Origin: Oscillospiraceae bacterium
GTDB taxonomy: Bacteria > Bacillota > Clostridia > Oscillospirales > SIG627
Assembly (NCBI GenBank): GCA_015063985.1
Contig: SVTC01000003.1
Location: 69,162-133,161 of the forward strand
Length of the DNA stretch: 64,000 nucleotides
Direction: 5' to 3'
Made by a program: the position numbers and the translations under genes
Part shown: positions 47,606 to 56,846 of the stretch, one piece after another
Numbering within the stretch: position 1 is the stretch's first letter
How the letters are laid out: every line of letters begins with the position of its first letter
The notes under the pieces: model-generated
Told to the model about the DNA's origin: nothing
What the model saw: the letters and a program-made list of their open reading frames with translations, nothing else
Database searches by the model: none

Positions 47606-50077
47606 ATGAAATTAGCTTTTTCCACAAACCGATGGCAAGGCTATACTACAGATGAATTTTTTGCCATTGCCGAAGAATACCGTTTTAAGGGTGTCGAGAT
47701 CCACTCCGTAGAGGAGCTGGGCGATCTTAACCTGGTCTACAGAAAGCTTACCGAATACCGACTCTCGGTTCCCTGCATCGACCTTGTGGGAAACGTGGGC
47801 GACAAGGAAAAGCTAAGCAGCTGCATAAGCGAATTCAGTGAATGCCTCAAGGCGTCAAGAAAGCTTCGCATCCCCTACGTACGTATCAGAGCAATGGAAG
47901 GCGATAACGCCGACGGAGCAGTGCGCGAATTTTTGACGGCGATCCTGCCCGATGCTCTCAAGGACAACGTGACGGTTCTGGTGGAAACGGTCGGTCTTTA
48001 CGCAGACACCGCCCACCTCAGAGAGCTGCTTAACGAATTTGCCAGCGATGCCCTGGGCGCTCTTTGGGATCTTTGCTACCCCTACACACAAAAGAACGAA
48101 ACTCCTCAGCAGACTATCACAAACCTCGGTGCATACGTAAAGCACGTACACATCAAGGACGCCGACAAGGAAGGCTTTTCTTTGGTCGGCGAGGGCGAGC
48201 TTCCCATTAAGGAATTCCTCGGCGCTCTCAGATCGGTAAACTACGACGGATTTATCTGCCTGGAATGGGACCCCAATTGGCTCAGCGAGCTTGACGATAT
48301 CCACATCATTTTCCCCCACTTTGTAACCTATATGTCTGCGGTAGACGATACCAAGCGCGCCGCCGCACCCTTATACGATAACAACGCCGGCACGGGAAAG
48401 AGAGTCTGGAAGAAGGAGATCCTCATTGAAAAGACCTTCTCTCAGGTGCTTGATACGATGGTGGAGAACTTCCCCGATCAGTACGCCTTCAAGTACACGA
48501 CTCTCAACTACACAAGGACCTATGCTCAATTCAGGGACGACGTTGACGATTTCGCAAGAAGCCTCATCGCTATGGGAGTTAAGCCGGGAAGCCACGTTGC
48601 CGTATGGGCATCCAACGTTCCCCAGTGGTACGTCGCCTTCTGGGCTACCACTAAAATCGGCGCGGTGCTCGTTACGGTGAACACTGCCTACAAGATCCAC
48701 GAGGCGGAGTATCTCTTAAAGCAATCCGATACCCATACCCTTATTATGGAAAAGGGCAGCAGAGACTCCCACTACGACGAGATCATTGCCGAGCTCTGTC
48801 CCGAGCTGGAGAACAAAAAGTCATCCGATCCCCTTCATGCAAAACGCCTTCCCTTTTTAAGAAACGTCATTACGGTGGGCTACCGCCAGAAGGGCTGTAT
48901 GACCTGGGACGAGGCAGTAAGCCTTTCCCACAAGGTACCCGTTGAGGAGGTATACAGAAGAGCTGCGGCGGTAAACGTTCACGACGTTGCCAATATGCAA
49001 TACACCTCGGGAACAACGGGCTTCCCCAAGGGCGTTATGCTTACCCACTACAACATAGTCAACAACGGAAAGTGCATCGGCGACAGAATGGATCTTTCCA
49101 CCGCCGACAGAATGATGATCCAGGTGCCTATGTTCCATTGCTTCGGAATGGTACTCGCAATGACCGCCTCCATGACTCACGGCGCAACGCTTCATCCCAT
49201 TCCCTACTTCAGCGCAAAATCCTCCTTGGCTTGCATCCATAACGAGCACATCACTGCCTTCCACGGTGTTCCCACGATGTTCATCGCACTGCTGGAGCAT
49301 CCGGATTTTGAAAAGACCGACTTCTCCTATATGAGAACGGGTATTATGGCGGGAAGCCCCTGCCCCATCTCCGTTATGCAGGACGTTGTAAACAAGATGA
49401 ATATGAAGGAGATCACCATAGTTTACGGTCAGACCGAGGCATCCCCCGGATGCACTATGTCCTCCACCGACGATCCGCTGGAGGTCAGGGTAGGAACCGT
49501 AGGCAGAGCACTGCCCGAGATCGAGTGCAAAATAGTGGACCCCGAAACCGGCGAGGAGCTCCCCGACAACGTCACCGGAGAATTCGTGGCAAGAGGCTAC
49601 AACATTATGAAGGGCTACTACAAGATGCCCCAAGCCACCGCGGCAGCCATCGACAGCGAGGGCTGGCTCCACACGGGCGACCTTGCCTGCAGAACCCCCG
49701 AGGGCAATTTCAGGATCACGGGAAGACTTAAGGATATGATCATCCGCGGAGGAGAGAACATCTACCCCAAGGAGATCGAGGAATTTATCTATACCCATCC
49801 CAAGGTAAGCGACGTTCAGGTCATCGGCGTGCCCGACGAGCAGTACGGCGAGGAGATATTTGCCGCAGTTATTCTCAAGGATGGCGAATCCCTCACCGAA
49901 GCCGAGCTCAAGGACTACGTACTCAGCCATATGGCTAAGCACAAGGTACCCAAGTACGTTGATTTTGTTGACAGCTTCCCCATGAACGTAGCGGGAAAGA
50001 TACTGAAATACAAAATGCGCGAGGACGCCGTTAAAAAGCTTGGCCTTCAGAAAGCAAGCAGTATCGTAACTGCATAA
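47606..50077 (+). CDS. fusion: sugar-phosphate-isomerase-like TIM barrel plus acyl-CoA ligase
   Basis: 823 residues. Residues ~1-255 form a xylose-isomerase-like TIM barrel (MKLAFSTNRWQGYTTDEFFA, VLVETVGLYADT, VKHVHIKDADKEGFSLVGEG). Residues ~275-823 are an AMP-forming acyl-CoA synthetase with MQYTSGTTGFPKGVMLTHYN (~465), VYGQTEASPGCTMSS, GWLHTGDLACRTPEGNFRIT and NVAGKILKYKMRE. The ligase half resembles medium/long-chain acyl-CoA synthetases. Under leucine attenuation, isovalerate is a candidate substrate, by inference. Such a fusion is unusual; the frame is continuous. Confidence 0.8.
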   Translation: MKLAFSTNRWQGYTTDEFFAIAEEYRFKGVEIHSVEELGDLNLVYRKLTEYRLSVPCIDLVGNVGDKEKLSSCISEFSECLKASRKLRIPYVRIRAMEGDNADGAVREFLTAILPDALKDNVTVLVETVGLYADTAHLRELLNEFASDALGALWDLCYPYTQKNETPQQTITNLGAYVKHVHIKDADKEGFSLVGEGELPIKEFLGALRSVNYDGFICLEWDPNWLSELDDIHIIFPHFVTYMSAVDDTKRAAAPLYDNNAGTGKRVWKKEILIEKTFSQVLDTMVENFPDQYAFKYTTLNYTRTYAQFRDDVDDFARSLIAMGVKPGSHVAVWASNVPQWYVAFWATTKIGAVLVTVNTAYKIHEAEYLLKQSDTHTLIMEKGSRDSHYDEIIAELCPELENKKSSDPLHAKRLPFLRNVITVGYRQKGCMTWDEAVSLSHKVPVEEVYRRAAAVNVHDVANMQYTSGTTGFPKGVMLTHYNIVNNGKCIGDRMDLSTADRMMIQVPMFHCFGMVLAMTASMTHGATLHPIPYFSAKSSLACIHNEHITAFHGVPTMFIALLEHPDFEKTDFSYMRTGIMAGSPCPISVMQDVVNKMNMKEITIVYGQTEASPGCTMSSTDDPLEVRVGTVGRALPEIECKIVDPETGEELPDNVTGEFVARGYNIMKGYYKMPQATAAAIDSEGWLHTGDLACRTPEGNFRITGRLKDMIIRGGENIYPKEIEEFIYTHPKVSDVQVIGVPDEQYGEEIFAAVILKDGESLTEAELKDYVLSHMAKHKVPKYVDFVDSFPMNVAGKILKYKMREDAVKKLGLQKASSIVTA

Positions 50078-50088
50078 AAGGAGCAAAA

Positions 50089-50898
50089 ATGACACCTATT
50101 ATCGATTGCCACTGCCACGTTTACCCCGAAAAGATAGCCGCAAAGGCAGTGGAAGGAATCGGAAGCTTTTACAGTATCCCAATGTGTATGGACGGTACTC
50201 TCGCCACCTTGAAAAAGGAGGCGGCTCTTGCGGGAATAAAGCACCACATAGTGTTTTCCGTAGCCACAAAGCCCTCTCAGACCCGTTCCATAAACAGCTT
50301 TATCGCCCAAACGGTCAGCGAAAATCCTCAGATGATGACGGGACTGGGTACCCTCCACCCCGAAAGCGAGGATCTTAACGGTGACGTAGAGCACCTTTTA
50401 AGCCTCGGCTTAAAGGGTGTGAAGCTCCACCCCGATATCCAGGGCTTTAAGATAGACGATTACCGTTGTCTGAAGATCTACGAGCTTTGCGAGGGAAGGC
50501 TTCCCATACTGATGCACACAGGCGATAAGCGCTACGATCTTTCCAACCCCAACAGACTCTGCCCCGTGCTTGACACCTTTACCGAGCTTGTGGTGATAGG
50601 TGCCCATTTCGGAGGCTGGAGTATCTGGGAGGAAGCCACGGAAAAGCTTTGCGGATATAAAAACCTATACGTGGACACATCCTCCTCCCTTTATTCCATC
50701 AGCCCCGATACCGCCAAAAGGCTTGTGAGAGCCTACGGCGCCGAGAAGGTGCTCTTTGCCGTGGACTATCCAATGTGGAAGCCCTCGGAGGAGGTAGAGC
50801 GCTTCAAGGCGATAGGTCTTGAGCCTTGGGAGGAAGAGCTGATACTGTGGAAAAACGCCGTCAAATTTTTTTCATTGGATGAGAAAAAAATCCTTTAA
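50089..50898 (+). CDS. amidohydrolase-family (amidohydrolase_2) protein
   Basis: 269 residues of the metal-dependent TIM-barrel hydrolase fold: N-terminal IDCHCHVYPEK, GLGTLHPE, GVKLHPDIQGFKID, MHTGDKR, VVIGAHFGGWS and the catalytic Asp in LFAVDYPMWKP. Members are decarboxylases or amide/lactone hydrolases. It ends the leucine-attenuated operon and is separated from the next gene by a promoter and a T-box. Its substrate is unknown. Confidence 0.8.
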   Translation: MTPIIDCHCHVYPEKIAAKAVEGIGSFYSIPMCMDGTLATLKKEAALAGIKHHIVFSVATKPSQTRSINSFIAQTVSENPQMMTGLGTLHPESEDLNGDVEHLLSLGLKGVKLHPDIQGFKIDDYRCLKIYELCEGRLPILMHTGDKRYDLSNPNRLCPVLDTFTELVVIGAHFGGWSIWEEATEKLCGYKNLYVDTSSSLYSISPDTAKRLVRAYGAEKVLFAVDYPMWKPSEEVERFKAIGLEPWEEELILWKNAVKFFSLDEKKIL

Positions 50899-50904
50899 AA
50901 GCTA

Positions 50905-50933
50905 TTGACAAACCAAAAACACGGTGATATAAT
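50905..50933 (+). promoter_or_regulatory. promoter of T-box 2
   Basis: TTGACA at 50905-50910, exactly 17 bases, TATAAT at 50928-50933: a perfect consensus promoter. Confidence 0.9.
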
Positions 50934-50949
50934 AAGTAAAAATTTAATC

Positions 50950-51208
50950 AAAGGCTATGACGAAGACAAACGGGTCTGTCATCCTCACAGAGAGTCGGCG
51001 GTGCTGCGATGCCGACAGGATCGTTTTCCCAATGTTTTATCCCTTCCGAGCCGAAGGTCCCAAAGCATTTTGCAAGTAGGCGCCTTCCGTGATTGCTGCG
51101 TTAAGGCATAGAGCTTGTCAGAGCTCGAGAGTGGCGTATTTATACGCAATTTGAGTGGTACCGCGGATATACTATCCGTCTCAAAGGAAACTTTGAGACG
51201 GATTTTTT
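50950..51208 (+). promoter_or_regulatory. T-box leader 2 (specifier tentatively AUC, Ile)
   Basis: Stem I has GGCT/AGCC at the base, AGAGAG (50989-50994) and a distal hairpin GTCGGC...GCCGAC. The T-box sequence AGTGGTACCGCGG is at 51154-51166 and the terminator ATCCGTCTCAAAG-GAAA-CTTTGAGACGGAT plus T run at 51174-51208. Placing the specifier as in the Tyr leader (one base before the CTTC stem) gives ATC (Ile), but the usual GAA before it is missing and TAT or TTT cannot be excluded. The TGGT bulge fits an A discriminator. Bases 51085-51166 are nearly identical to T-box 3. Confidence 0.8.
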
Positions 51209-51240
51209 TATTACTTTGACTAAAAAAGGAGAAAAACAAA

Positions 51241-53511
51241 ATGGAACATTTAAACCTTTCAAATCCTTTGGCGGAGATGGCAGCAAGAATCAGAGAAATG
51301 CGTTCGATTCTTGGTTTCGGTATTGAAGAGATCGCCGAAAAGACCGGAGTATCTGTTTCCGATTACGAAAAATATGAAAACGGCTTGGCAGATATGCCCT
51401 TCTCCTTCATTCATAAGTGTGCATTGGCATTCGGTATCGAGCTTACCGATCTTCTGGAGGGAAGCAGCGCAAAGCTCAGCTCCTACACCGTAACAAGAAA
51501 GGGCGAGGGTCAGCTGACAGTCAAGGAAAACGGCATAGAGATCCAAAACCTTGCGCCCCTTTTCAGAAACAAGATCGCCGAGCCCCATTGGGTACGTTAT
51601 GCATACGACGAAAAGCAGCAAAACCTCCCTATCCACCTGGCAACTCACAGCGGTCAGGAATTTGATATAGTCTTCAGCGGCAGCTTAAAGGTGCAGGTCG
51701 GCGGCCACACCGAGATCCTTCACGAGGGAGACAGCATCTATTACAACAGCTCCACTCCCCACGGAATGATCGCCGTAGACGGCAAGGACTGTGTATTCTG
51801 TGCGGTGGTACTGCCCGGAGATGACAAGGCAAGCCCCGAGGAGGTCAGAAATAACATAGTCGCCGCAGCCAAGACCGAGAATCTGCTTATCGAGAAGTTT
51901 ATAAAGTGCACCGAGAACGAAAACGGCGTTCTGGAAAAGATCGATTTCGAAAACGAAAACAGCTACAACTTCGCCTTCGATACCGTCGACGCCCTTGCAG
52001 ACGCTTATCCCGAAAAGCTGGCTATGATCCACGTGTCCAACGATATGACCGAGCGCCGCTTTACCTTTAAGGATCTGAAAAAGCAGTCCAATCAGTGTGC
52101 AAACTACTTTAAGTCCCTTGGCATCAAAAAGGGCGACAAGGTAATGCTTGTATTGAAGAGACACTATCAGTTCTGGCTCTCCATCCTTGCCCTGCACAAG
52201 CTGGGAGCTATAGCGATCCCCGCCACTAACCAGCTCCTCGAGCACGATTTTGAATACCGCTTCACCTCTGCCGGAGTCAGCGCTATAATCTGCACCTCCG
52301 ACGGCGAGACCTCAAGCCACGCCGAAAGAGCGGCAAATAAGTGCCCCGAGCTTGTAAACAGACTCATCGTAGGCGCGCCCAAGGAGGGCTGGAGAAACTT
52401 CAACGAGGAGTACAAGCTCTTCTCCTCCAAGTTTGAAAGGACTGCCGACAGCCCCTGCGGAGACGATCCTATGATCATGTTCTTCACCTCGGGAACCACA
52501 GGCTACCCCAAGATCGCCTGCCATAGCTACAAATACGCTCTCGGCCACTTCATCACCGCAAGATACTGGCACTGCGTAAAGCCCGACGGCTTGCATCTTA
52601 CCATATCCGACACCGGCTGGGGCAAGGCTCTCTGGGGCAAGCTTTACGGTCAGTGGATGAGCGAGGGCGCGGTATTTGCCTACGACTTCGACCGCTTCGA
52701 CGCCGCAAAGATCCTTCCCATGTTCGCAAAATACAAAATAACCACCTTCTGCGCACCTCCCACAATGTACAGAATGCTTATCAAGGAGGATCTTTCAAAG
52801 TACGATCTTTCCAGCATAGTATACGCCACCACAGCAGGCGAAGCGCTTAACCCCGAGGTTATGGTTCAGTTCAAGAAGGCCACCGGTCTTACCATAATGG
52901 AAGGCTTCGGCCAGACGGAAACAACTCTGGTCATCGCAAATCTTGTGGGAACCACTCCCAAGCCCGGCGCAATGGGCAAGCCCGTTCCTCTCTACGACGT
53001 TGACATAGTCGATCCCGACGGAAAGAGTGTGGGGATCGGCGAAAACGGCGAGATCGTTATCCACACCGAAAGCTCTGTTCCCTGCGGACTCTTCAAGGGC
53101 TATTACAGAGGCGAGGACAAGACCCGCGAGGCTTGGCACGACGGTCTCTATCACACCGGCGACGTTGCCTGGAGAGATGAGGACGGCTACTATTGGTACG
53201 TTTCCCGTATCGACGACGTTATCAAATCCTCCGGCTACCGCATCGGACCCTTCGAGATCGAGAACGTCATCATGGAGCTTCCCTACGTTCTTGAGTGCGG
53301 TGTATCCGCCGCTCCCGACGAGATCAGAGGTCAGGTAGTCAAGGCAAGCATCGTGCTTACCAAGGGCACCGAGCCCACCGAGGAGCTGAAAAAGGAGATC
53401 CAGAACTACGTTAAGAAAAACACCGCACCTTATAAATATCCGCGTATTGTAGAATTCAAGACCGAGCTTCCCAAAACGATAAGCGGAAAGATCCAAAGAA
53501 ACAAGCTGTAA
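51241..53511 (+). CDS. HTH-cupin-acyl-CoA ligase fusion protein (copy 1)
   Basis: 756 residues. An XRE-type helix-turn-helix (~11-66: ARIREMRSILGFGIEEIAEK) is followed by a cupin domain (~108-195: FDIVFSGSLKVQVGGHTEIL, DSIYYNSSTPHGMIAV) and a medium-chain-type AMP-forming acyl-CoA synthetase (FFTSGTTGYPKIACHS ~414; MEGFGQTETTLV; GLYHTGDVAWRDEDGYYWY; KTISGKIQRNKL). HTH plus cupin is normally a small-ligand repressor; here it is joined to the enzyme. It is directly behind T-box 2. Branched short-chain acids are the likely substrates of this ligase group, by inference. Confidence 0.85.
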   Translation: MEHLNLSNPLAEMAARIREMRSILGFGIEEIAEKTGVSVSDYEKYENGLADMPFSFIHKCALAFGIELTDLLEGSSAKLSSYTVTRKGEGQLTVKENGIEIQNLAPLFRNKIAEPHWVRYAYDEKQQNLPIHLATHSGQEFDIVFSGSLKVQVGGHTEILHEGDSIYYNSSTPHGMIAVDGKDCVFCAVVLPGDDKASPEEVRNNIVAAAKTENLLIEKFIKCTENENGVLEKIDFENENSYNFAFDTVDALADAYPEKLAMIHVSNDMTERRFTFKDLKKQSNQCANYFKSLGIKKGDKVMLVLKRHYQFWLSILALHKLGAIAIPATNQLLEHDFEYRFTSAGVSAIICTSDGETSSHAERAANKCPELVNRLIVGAPKEGWRNFNEEYKLFSSKFERTADSPCGDDPMIMFFTSGTTGYPKIACHSYKYALGHFITARYWHCVKPDGLHLTISDTGWGKALWGKLYGQWMSEGAVFAYDFDRFDAAKILPMFAKYKITTFCAPPTMYRMLIKEDLSKYDLSSIVYATTAGEALNPEVMVQFKKATGLTIMEGFGQTETTLVIANLVGTTPKPGAMGKPVPLYDVDIVDPDGKSVGIGENGEIVIHTESSVPCGLFKGYYRGEDKTREAWHDGLYHTGDVAWRDEDGYYWYVSRIDDVIKSSGYRIGPFEIENVIMELPYVLECGVSAAPDEIRGQVVKASIVLTKGTEPTEELKKEIQNYVKKNTAPYKYPRIVEFKTELPKTISGKIQRNKL

Positions 53512-53535
53512 TACGGGATTTAAGACAATAAACTA

Positions 53536-53564
53536 TTGACAAAATCCAAAAGATATGATATACT
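53536..53564 (+). promoter_or_regulatory. promoter of T-box 3
   Basis: TTGACA at 53536-53541, 17-base spacer, TATACT at 53559-53564. Confidence 0.85.
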
Positions 53565-53579
53565 CTCAGTATATTTATA

Positions 53580-53847
53580 AGAGGCATTGATGGGGAGTGA
53601 AGGGACACCGCACCCACAGAGAGACGGCGCTTGCTGAAAAGCCGTTGTTGCAGGATCCTGTTCTGTAGCCCTTGAGCCGAAAGGAAGAAAGCGAATTTTC
53701 GCCGTAGAACCTTTCCGTGATTGCTGCGTTAATGCATAGAGCTTGTCAGAGCTTGAGAGTGGCGTATTTATACGCAATTTGAGTGGTACCGCGGGTAATT
53801 TTATTGCTCGTCTCAAAGGATAATATCTTTTGGGACGGGCATTTTTT
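53580..53847 (+). promoter_or_regulatory. T-box leader 3 (specifier tentatively GUA, Val)
   Basis: Stem I has AGAGAG (about 53618-53623) and a distal hairpin ACGGC...GCCGT. The T-box sequence AGTGGTACCGCGG is at 53782-53794 and the terminator GCTCGTCTCAAAG...CTTTTGGGACGGGC plus T run at 53806-53847. Using the geometry of the Tyr leader, the triplet one base before the GGGG/CCCT lower stem is GTA (Val); TTC (Phe) is a weaker alternative. Bases 53713-53794 match T-box 2 at 80 of 82 positions while Stem I differs almost throughout. Confidence 0.8.
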
Positions 53848-53878
53848 GTCTAACGTCCCGCGAAATCAGGAGGAAGAA

Positions 53879-56167
53879 ATGAAACCTATAAGCGGCTTGG
53901 ACTATAAGATCCGCCTTATGGCACTGAGAATCAAGGAGCTAAGAGAAATAGAAGGGCTCACTCAGGAGCAAATGGCAAAAAAGACAGGCACAGATCTTGA
54001 TGAATATCTCGCCTGCGAAAAGGGCGACAAGGACCTGAACTTTGCCTTCTTGTACCGTTGTGCTATGGCACTGAACGTTGACGTAACCGACATAATCCAG
54101 GGCTCCAGCCCTACCCTTGCGGGCTATACCCTCACCAGAAAGGGCGAGGGCCAGAAGATCGAAAAAGCCCATTCAATGACCTATTACAATCTGGCGGCAT
54201 CCTTTAAAAACAGGATCGCAGAGCCCCTGATGGTCGTAGCGGCCTACGAGCCCGATCAGAATGACCTTCAGCTCACCAGCCATGACGGTCAGGAGTGCGA
54301 TATCGTTATATCGGGCTCCCTTAAGGTTCAGGTGGGAAGCCACGTTGAGATCCTTAACGAGGGCGACAGCATCTACTATGACAGCTCCGTTCCTCACGGA
54401 CTTGCTGCAGTGGGTGGAAAGGACTGTCTTTTCTACGCAATGGTGCTTAATCCCACGGGAGAGCCGATCCCCGAGCTTTCCGGCGAAAAGAGTGAGACCA
54501 CAAGCACACCCAAGCATCTCAGCAACGAGTCCACTCAGCGCATCTACAAGAAATGGGCAAGCATCAAAAAGGATGAAAACGGAACTCCCGTGGACGTCAG
54601 CTTTGAAAACACCGACGACTTCAACTTCGCCTTTGACGTTGTGGACGAGCTGGGCAGAACAAAGCCCCAAAAGCTCTGTATGCTGCATCTTGACGTTAAT
54701 AAGACTGAGAGACGCTTCACCTTCAAGGATATAAGCGTAGCCAGCGCAAAATGTGCAAACTACTTTAAGTCCCTGGGCATCAAAAAGGGCGACAGAGTTA
54801 TGCTGGTATTAAAGCGCCATTACCAATTCTGGTTCAGTATGCTCGCTCTCAACAAGCTGGGCGCGATTGCGATCCCCGCAACAAACCAGCTTAAGGAGCA
54901 CGATTTTGAATACCGCTTCAAGGCGGCGGGAATAAGCGCCATAGTATGTACCTCCGACGGCGACACCGCCGCTCAGGTAGACATAGCCGCAGCAAGCTGT
55001 CCGGAGCTTACCACCAAGATAATCGTCGGCGCTCAGCGCGAGGGCTGGAGAAGCTTCGACGATGAATATCCCTCCTTCAGCGATGAGTTCCCCAGGACCG
55101 CAGATTCTCCAAAGGGCAACGATCTTATGCTTATGTTCTTCTCTTCGGGAACGACAGGCTATCCCAAGATCGCCGCCCACGATCACAAATATCCCCTCGG
55201 CCATCTTGTCACCGCAAAATATTGGCACTGCGTAGATCCCGACGGCTTGCATCTTACCATATCCGATACAGGCTGGGCGAAGGCTATGTGGGGCAAGCTT
55301 TACGGCCAGTGGCTCTGCGAGGCGGCAACCTTTGTATATGACTTTGACCGCTTCAGCGCAAGCGATATACTGCCCCTCTTCAGTCAGTATCACATAACCA
55401 CCTTCTGTGCACCTCCCACAATGTACAGAATGATGATAAAGGAAGACCTTACAAAATACGATCTTTCCAGCGTTTCTCACGCCACCATCGCAGGAGAGGC
55501 ACTCAATCCCGAGGTATTCAAGCAGCTTGAGAAGCTCACCGGTCTGCAGGTCATGGAGGGCTTCGGCCAAAGCGAAAGCACTCTGATGATAGGTAACCTT
55601 GCGGGAGCATCCCACAAGCTGGGATCTATGGGTAAGCCCGTACCCGGCTACAATATCGATATTGTGGATCCCGACGGCAAGAGTGTCGACGCCGGCGAGA
55701 CCGGTGAAATAGTAGTACGCACCGAAAACGGCAAGCCCTGCGGACTTTTCGTGGAGTACTTCAACGATGCCGCCAAGACCCGCGAGGCTTGGCACGACGG
55801 TCTCTACCACACCGGCGACGTTGCCTGGAAGGACGAGGACGGCTTCTATTGGTACGTTTCCCGTATTGATGACGTTATCAAATCCTCGGGCTACCGCATC
55901 GGCCCCTTCGAGATCGAAAGCGTTATTATGGAGCTTCCCTACGTTTTGGAATGCGGAGTTTCAGCCGCACCCGATGATATCAGAGGCCAGGTAGTCAAGG
56001 CAAGCATAGTTCTTACCAAGGGCACCCAACCTACCGAAGAATTGAAAAAAGAGATACAGGAATACGTCAAGAAGAAGACCGCGCCTTACAAATACCCCCG
56101 TATCGTAGAATTTAAGACCGAGCTTCCCAAGACGACCAGCGGTAAGATAATCCGCAGCAAATTATGA
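53879..56167 (+). CDS. HTH-cupin-acyl-CoA ligase fusion protein (copy 2)
   Basis: 762 residues from the ATG at 53879, after AGGAGGAAG; a longer frame runs back into the T-box terminator and is rejected. Domain order equals copy 1: XRE HTH (ALRIKELREIEGLTQEQMAK), cupin (CDIVISGSLKVQVGSHVEIL, YYDSSVPHGLAAV) and AMP-forming ligase (FFSSGTTGYPKIAAHD ~419; MEGFGQSESTLM; GLYHTGDVAWKDEDGFYWY; KTTSGKIIRSKL). The ligase halves are closely similar, the N-terminal halves less so. It leads into the P-loop, ferredoxin and VOR genes with overlaps or short gaps. Confidence 0.85.
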   Translation: MKPISGLDYKIRLMALRIKELREIEGLTQEQMAKKTGTDLDEYLACEKGDKDLNFAFLYRCAMALNVDVTDIIQGSSPTLAGYTLTRKGEGQKIEKAHSMTYYNLAASFKNRIAEPLMVVAAYEPDQNDLQLTSHDGQECDIVISGSLKVQVGSHVEILNEGDSIYYDSSVPHGLAAVGGKDCLFYAMVLNPTGEPIPELSGEKSETTSTPKHLSNESTQRIYKKWASIKKDENGTPVDVSFENTDDFNFAFDVVDELGRTKPQKLCMLHLDVNKTERRFTFKDISVASAKCANYFKSLGIKKGDRVMLVLKRHYQFWFSMLALNKLGAIAIPATNQLKEHDFEYRFKAAGISAIVCTSDGDTAAQVDIAAASCPELTTKIIVGAQREGWRSFDDEYPSFSDEFPRTADSPKGNDLMLMFFSSGTTGYPKIAAHDHKYPLGHLVTAKYWHCVDPDGLHLTISDTGWAKAMWGKLYGQWLCEAATFVYDFDRFSASDILPLFSQYHITTFCAPPTMYRMMIKEDLTKYDLSSVSHATIAGEALNPEVFKQLEKLTGLQVMEGFGQSESTLMIGNLAGASHKLGSMGKPVPGYNIDIVDPDGKSVDAGETGEIVVRTENGKPCGLFVEYFNDAAKTREAWHDGLYHTGDVAWKDEDGFYWYVSRIDDVIKSSGYRIGPFEIESVIMELPYVLECGVSAAPDDIRGQVVKASIVLTKGTQPTEELKKEIQEYVKKKTAPYKYPRIVEFKTELPKTTSGKIIRSKL

Positions 56168-56844
56168 TTTCAGCAAAAAGAGTCACCCTTTTCTGCGGTC
56201 ACTACGGAAGCGGCAAGACTAACCTTGCGGTAAATTATGCCTTTTGGCTGAGATCCCAAGGACTGCCCACCGTTATCGCAGATCTTGACATAGTCAATCC
56301 CTATTTCAGAACAAAGGACAGCCGCGAGGAGCTGGAGGCGGCCGGAATAGAGCTTATCTCTCCCCAATTCGCCAACTCCAACGTGGATCTTCCCGCATTG
56401 CCGCAGCAGGTCTACGGCGCGCTGCAGGTAAGATCCAGATACGCAGTGCTTGACGTAGGCGGAGATGACAGAGGCGCCTTGGCAATGGGCAGATATACCC
56501 CATTTCTGAAGGAAGAAAACGACTATGAAATGCTTTTTGCGGTAAATTTCTTCAGACCCCTTACCCCCGGAGCCGAGGAAGCCCTTGAGGTAATGGCAGA
56601 GGTGGAGCAGGCCGCGGGCTTAAAGTGCACCGCTATAGTCAATAACTCCAATCTTGCAGGACATACCTCCCCCGAGGACGTAATAAGATCGGCGGAAAAA
56701 GCAAAAGAGCTGTCCCGTATTTCGGGACTCCCAATAAAAATGACGGGCATTGAAAAAGGCCTTCTCCCTCTTTTGGAGGGAAAGCTGGAGGATCTTTTCC
56801 CAATGACGCTTCAAAAGAAATATTTTGACGTAAAGGAGATATAA
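56164..56844 (+). CDS. MinD/CobQ-like P-loop ATPase
   Basis: 226 residues. Walker A is CGHYGSGKTNLAVNYAFWLR and switch-like segments are VIADLDIVNPYFRTKDSREE and AVLDVGGDDRGALAMGRYTP; SIMIBI-class ATPases have this order. Its start overlaps the ligase stop (ATGA) and its stop is two bases before the ferredoxin gene, placing it firmly in the VOR operon. A role in assembling or regulating the iron-sulfur oxidoreductase is possible, but no such function is established here. Confidence 0.7.
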   Translation: MISAKRVTLFCGHYGSGKTNLAVNYAFWLRSQGLPTVIADLDIVNPYFRTKDSREELEAAGIELISPQFANSNVDLPALPQQVYGALQVRSRYAVLDVGGDDRGALAMGRYTPFLKEENDYEMLFAVNFFRPLTPGAEEALEVMAEVEQAAGLKCTAIVNNSNLAGHTSPEDVIRSAEKAKELSRISGLPIKMTGIEKGLLPLLEGKLEDLFPMTLQKKYFDVKEI

Positions 56845-56846
56845 AA

